8,140 nt of DNA from Clostridiales bacterium (GTDB lineage Bacteria > Bacillota_A > Clostridia > Saccharofermentanales > Saccharofermentanaceae): NCBI GenBank assembly GCA_024695545.1, contig JAILHZ010000111.1, positions 1-8,140 of the forward strand. Direction: 5' to 3'. Every line of letters begins with the position of its first letter. Positions within the stretch are counted from its first letter, which is position 1. The notes beneath the pieces are model-generated. The model worked only from the letters and a program-made list of their open reading frames with translations. It did no database searches and had not been told where the DNA came from. Of the stretch, positions 6,040 through 8,140 are shown piece by piece. Position numbers and translations under genes: made by a program.

Positions 6040-6089
6040 GCGATCTTCAGAGAAAAAGATATAATCGCGCAAAAGAAAAACTATCGTGA
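6036..6089 (+). CDS. Possible 17-residue coupled micro-ORF
   Basis: An ATG at 6036 overlaps the previous stop codon (ATGA), the usual layout for translational coupling, and opens a basic 17-residue peptide, MSDLQRKRYNRAKEKLS. It ends just before the terminator. It has no ribosome site of its own. It may be a truncated gene start, a genuine micro-protein, or chance. Confidence 0.2.
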   Translation: MSDLQRKRYNRAKEKLS

Positions 6090-6096
6090 TAGAAGA

Positions 6097-6120
6097 AAAA
6101 GAGCCGGATCCGGCTCTTTT
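6097..6120. terminator. Perfect bidirectional intrinsic terminator
   Basis: A 24-bp perfect palindrome consists of AAAAGAGCCG and its complement, meeting at GATC. The GC-rich core GAGCCGGATCCGGCTC ends in TTTTCT on the plus strand and, by symmetry, in a U run on the minus strand. It ends the 4906-6039 operon and sits 62 bases beyond the stop of the minus-strand sigma factor gene, so it serves both. Confidence 0.9.
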
Positions 6121-6181
6121 CTATAATTTGTAATTCTGAAATCAATAATAGTAGGTTTTCGCGACAAGTGAGGCTTAGGTA

Positions 6182-7645
6182 TCACTCTGTCAGCGGCATC
6201 TCAATATGAATTGTGAAATAACCGTTCATGTCAATCAGTTTGGAAACATGATAAGTCATATATAATTGTGACTCATTATCTCCCGAGCCGAACTGCATGA
6301 GTGAATCACGGCCCAGAATCTCCTTCAGCGCTTCACAACATATGGTATATAATTCTTCCCATCTATCCCTGTCTTTCGCTAAGAGAATTAATCCGGCGCG
6401 GCTTCCCTGATCAAGTGTGCCATCGTCATTGCGAAGGATGTGAAGATTGACGTTATCAATACCTTCCGAGATACCCAGTGTACTCAGATGCCAGTAATAG
6501 AATACCCAATCGAAGGAGTAATCATCGTACTTATAATCATATGGATACATCATGCAGCGTTCCGGGAAGTTTTCCAGGGTTTCATCTTTGGGAGTCCGGG
6601 AGATCGCTATTATATTTTCCTTGATCTCTTCCGCGCTCTTTCCTTCAAAATCGATGAAAATGGTACCTGATGCGTTCATCTGGCCTGATTTGGAATAGAT
6701 TTTGGTTTTTGTATCGTCGCCGGTGGTCGGCTCTGAAGTGGTTTCACTTATTTCGGTTGTTGATTCGTCAGTTACGACCGCTGAGTCTGAATTCTTTGCG
6801 GATGCTTCTACCGAAGTGATCTCCGTATTATCGTTTCTCTCTGTTTCCGCTTTCATGTTTGATTTCTGATTAGTTGTAAACAGGATTACTCCTGTTATAA
6901 CACCTGCTGTAAGGACAGCGGCGCTACCGATAATGATTTTCTTGACCATACTCCCTGTTCCTTTCTTGATCGCTTCAGAAGCGAGTCTTTTTCCGGCTTC
7001 CGTGGAAACCGCCTCTGCAGATGCGGACAGGTGAAGTAATGATGCAGGCATAGGTTTGATAAGGACCTGCTCGGCTTCTTTGTTGAAAAGTTTCGTTAAG
7101 AACGGCAGCGGCATAGCAAACAGCTTTGTATTACTTTCTTCTTCATATTTTTCTACCTCCTTCTTTATCTGTTTACGGGCATAGCTCAGACGCCAGAGAA
7201 CCGTTCCCTGAGGGACACCGAGAGCTTCGGAGATCTCCTTGGTGCTCATCTCATTAAAGTAGAATAAGATGATCGTTCTTCTGACGTCCTCCGACAGGGA
7301 ATTCTCGATAATGTTCATGACGATCCTGCGCATCTCGGCTGATTCCACGATCGAATCCGGAAGGAAGTCTTCCGGGACAGTTTCCATGGTTTCAAGGACT
7401 TCGTCTTCCACGTACTCTGTTCTTGACGACTTCAGACGATTCAGGCACTTGTTGGCCGCGATCTTCTTGAGAAGAGCGACCACTTTGCTTGTATCCTCGA
7501 TGTAGCCGTACGATTCGATAAAGGAAACGAACGTGTCCTGCACGACATCCTCGGCATCGGCTTCATTCCGAAGAAGAGCCATGGCTGTCCAGTACACAGC
7601 GCGGTAACCTTCGTTGTAGATCTTTTCGAGTTCTTTCTCTGTCAT
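6182..7645 (-). CDS. Membrane-anchored ECF-like sigma-70 factor with extracytoplasmic domain
   Basis: The 487-residue protein begins with a complete sigma module. Region 2 is about 10-75, with YWTAMALLRNEADAEDVVQDTF (18-39) as its core-binding and -10-melting part. Region 4 is about 115-165, with the helix-turn-helix MSTKEISEALGVPQGTVLWRLSYARKQI (133-160). A linker (166-234) leads to one membrane segment (KKIIIGSAAVLTAGVITGVILF, 235-256). A Ser/Thr/Glu-rich stretch (258-315) then leads to a C-terminal domain (316-487) of unknown family, rich in Tyr and Asp, predicted outside the cell. Joining a sigma factor and a membrane sensor in one chain is seen in some Clostridia and could let the outer domain control the sigma part, perhaps through proteolysis (inference). 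The ATG at 7645 has a strong AAGGAGG (7659-7653) seven bases upstream. No separate anti-sigma gene adjoins it. The upstream region carries an inverted-repeat element. Confidence 0.92.
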   Translation of the reverse strand: MTEKELEKIYNEGYRAVYWTAMALLRNEADAEDVVQDTFVSFIESYGYIEDTSKVVALLKKIAANKCLNRLKSSRTEYVEDEVLETMETVPEDFLPDSIVESAEMRRIVMNIIENSLSEDVRRTIILFYFNEMSTKEISEALGVPQGTVLWRLSYARKQIKKEVEKYEEESNTKLFAMPLPFLTKLFNKEAEQVLIKPMPASLLHLSASAEAVSTEAGKRLASEAIKKGTGSMVKKIIIGSAAVLTAGVITGVILFTTNQKSNMKAETERNDNTEITSVEASAKNSDSAVVTDESTTEISETTSEPTTGDDTKTKIYSKSGQMNASGTIFIDFEGKSAEEIKENIIAISRTPKDETLENFPERCMMYPYDYKYDDYSFDWVFYYWHLSTLGISEGIDNVNLHILRNDDGTLDQGSRAGLILLAKDRDRWEELYTICCEALKEILGRDSLMQFGSGDNESQLYMTYHVSKLIDMNGYFTIHIEMPLTE

Positions 7646-7673
7646 AAAAATGCCTCCTTCATATCCGCATCTA

Positions 7674-7687
7674 CTTACTAAACAACT
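7674..7687 (+). repeat. Left terminal inverted repeat
   Basis: CTTACTAAACAACT is the left end of the MITE-like element, a perfect inverted match to 7838-7851. The outward-flanking CATCTA is also mirrored on the right side. Confidence 0.6.
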
Positions 7688-7742
7688 GAGCGACACGGAT
7701 TATTGGATAGGTAGAGAAAAATTTTTAGTTTTTCACAAAAAC

Positions 7743-7751
7743 AGTATAGCA
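7743..7751 (-). promoter_or_regulatory. Possible promoter of the sigma factor gene inside the element
   Basis: The minus strand reads TGCTATACT, an extended -10 (hexamer 7748-7743). No clear -35 is present at 16-18 bp. A second TATACT lies at 7776-7771. If used, transcription of the sigma factor gene would start near 7737, within the inverted-repeat element, with a leader of about 90 bases containing the element's left arm. Confidence 0.4.
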
Positions 7752-7837
7752 ATGAATAGTCTAAAAGTAGAGTATAAATAATAATCGGAGGTTTCCTGCA
7801 ATTTTTTTTCGTGATTACCCAATAATTTGCCATGGTT

Positions 7838-7851
7838 AGTTGTTTAGTAAG
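7838..7851 (-). repeat. Right terminal inverted repeat
   Basis: AGTTGTTTAGTAAG is the right end of the MITE-like element, the exact reverse complement of 7674-7687. It ends 20 bases before the -10 of the next gene, so the element supplies that promoter's -35 region. Confidence 0.6.
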
Positions 7852-7868
7852 TAGATGAGACAATCACA

Positions 7869-7877
7869 TGATATAAT
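7869..7877 (+). promoter_or_regulatory. Extended -10 promoter of the 7926 gene
   Basis: TGATATAAT is a perfect extended -10 (hexamer 7872-7877), identical to that at 4812-4820. The expected -35 position (about 7849-7855) falls in the end of the inverted-repeat element and has no good hexamer. The leader is about 43 bases. Confidence 0.55.
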
Positions 7878-7925
7878 TTTATTGGGTTGTTTGATCTCAA
7901 ATTATGAGGATCAGGAGAGCAGGGT

Positions 7926-8140
7926 ATGTGTACAGAGAATAATCAGAATCTGGGAATGAATCCGGAAGTAGATCCGGTAGTGAATCAGGATGTAAACCAA
8001 GCAATGGTTCAGGAAGTGAGTCAGGGAGAGAGCCTGGAGCAGATCGTTGCATCGAGTCCGAATTACCGGACCGAGGAAGAAGCGTTCGCCATTGCAAACG
8101 GTATCTCGGAAGAAGAGGCCATTGCACTGGCGGCCTCCGC
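7926..8140 (+). CDS. Repeat-bearing acidic protein, N-terminal part only
   Basis: The reading frame opens at an ATG (7926) with AGGAGA (7913-7918) seven bases upstream and stays open to the window end (71 complete codons). The visible part is acidic and rich in Asn, Gln, Glu and Val. Residues 12-35 are six degenerate tetrapeptides (NPEV, DPVV, NQDV, NQAM, VQEV, SQGE). After them comes a helix-forming stretch, RTEEEAFAIANGISEEEAIALAAS (48-71), with no signal peptide. The low-complexity start suggests a flexible N-terminal tail before a folded domain lying outside the window. It is divergent from the sigma factor gene and could be one of its targets (inference). Function not recognised. Confidence 0.75.
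   Translation, partial: MCTENNQNLGMNPEVDPVVNQDVNQAMVQEVSQGESLEQIVASSPNYRTEEEAFAIANGISEEEAIALAAS
7959..8030 (+). repeat. Six degenerate 12-base tandem repeats in coding sequence
   Basis: The units encode [N/D/S/V]-[P/Q]-x-V-type tetrapeptides in frame. At the DNA level the first units share ATCCGG and later ones share ATCAGG or TTCAGG. The 12-base period keeps the frame when copies are gained or lost. Confidence 0.5.

Larger units (their letters stand above)
7668..7857. mobile_element. MITE-like inverted-repeat element
   Basis: A perfect 20-bp inverted repeat bounds the segment: 7668-7687 against 7838-7857. Pairing continues imperfectly in the same register (ATTATTGG at 7699-7706 with CCAATAAT at 7819-7826, and an A run at 7717-7721 with a T run at 7804-7808), so most of the segment can fold into one long hairpin with arms of nearly 60 bases. 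If insertion was at TA, the element proper is 7674-7851 (178 bp), flanked by TA at 7672-7673 and 7852-7853. The restored empty site would read CATCTAGATG, containing CTAG, the target known for IS630/Tc1-mariner elements. It has no transposase. It separates the sigma factor gene from the 7926 gene. Confidence 0.6.

Noticed and set aside
7678..7863. Minus-strand 61-codon frame inside the inverted-repeat element, which might suggest an encoded peptide or transposase fragment.
   Set aside because: No ribosome site and no transposase motif; the AT-rich hairpin explains the sequence.
1..8140. CRISPR arrays, tRNA or rRNA genes, phage integrase or plasmid origin.
   Set aside because: No regularly spaced direct repeats, no cloverleaf or rRNA-like segments, no integrase or replication protein were seen on either strand.

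Overview
The window looks like a chromosomal accessory region of a low-to-mid GC Firmicute, most likely a gut-type Clostridia member (Lachnospiraceae or Ruminococcaceae-like). The grounds are strong AGGAGG-type ribosome binding sites, repeated TGnTATAAT extended -10 promoters, and the protein families present: a SMI1/KNR4 (SUKH) protein, a small zinc-ribbon 'cytoplasmic protein', a Fic protein with a C-terminal winged helix, and an ECF-like sigma factor carrying its own membrane anchor. The assignment rests on family recognition and not on a database search.

Layout: a possible gene end (1-114) is followed by a monocistronic zinc-ribbon protein gene (139-765, +). Next is a Fic AMP-transferase gene (903-1949, +) whose promoter carries two 27-bp palindromes. 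A PAF-acetylhydrolase-like alpha/beta hydrolase gene (1934-2830, -) converges on it and overlaps it by 16 bp. That gene shares a divergent promoter region with a very acidic small protein gene (3019-3456, +), which is followed by a frameshifted small ORF (3497-3608). A SUKH protein with two membrane segments and a YcxB-like tail (3615-4745, -) is divergent from a probable two-gene operon (4906-5667 and 5689-6039, +) of unrecognised proteins. That operon ends at a perfect bidirectional terminator (6097-6120). On its other side lies the membrane-anchored sigma factor gene (6182-7645, -). Its upstream region holds a hairpin-like element of 178-190 bp with terminal inverted repeats (MITE-like). 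Beyond it, a gene with tetrapeptide repeats at its N-terminus runs off the end of the window (7926-8140, +).

Taken together: many short, separately promoted genes for acidic or SUKH-like cytoplasmic proteins resemble an orphan immunity-gene array of the kind found around polymorphic toxin loci, but no toxin is visible here. The Fic and sigma-factor genes look like independent regulatory or stress modules. The best candidates for new biology are the twin operator of the Fic gene, the one-piece sigma/membrane sensor with the mobile element in its promoter region, and the SUKH-membrane-YcxB-like fusion.
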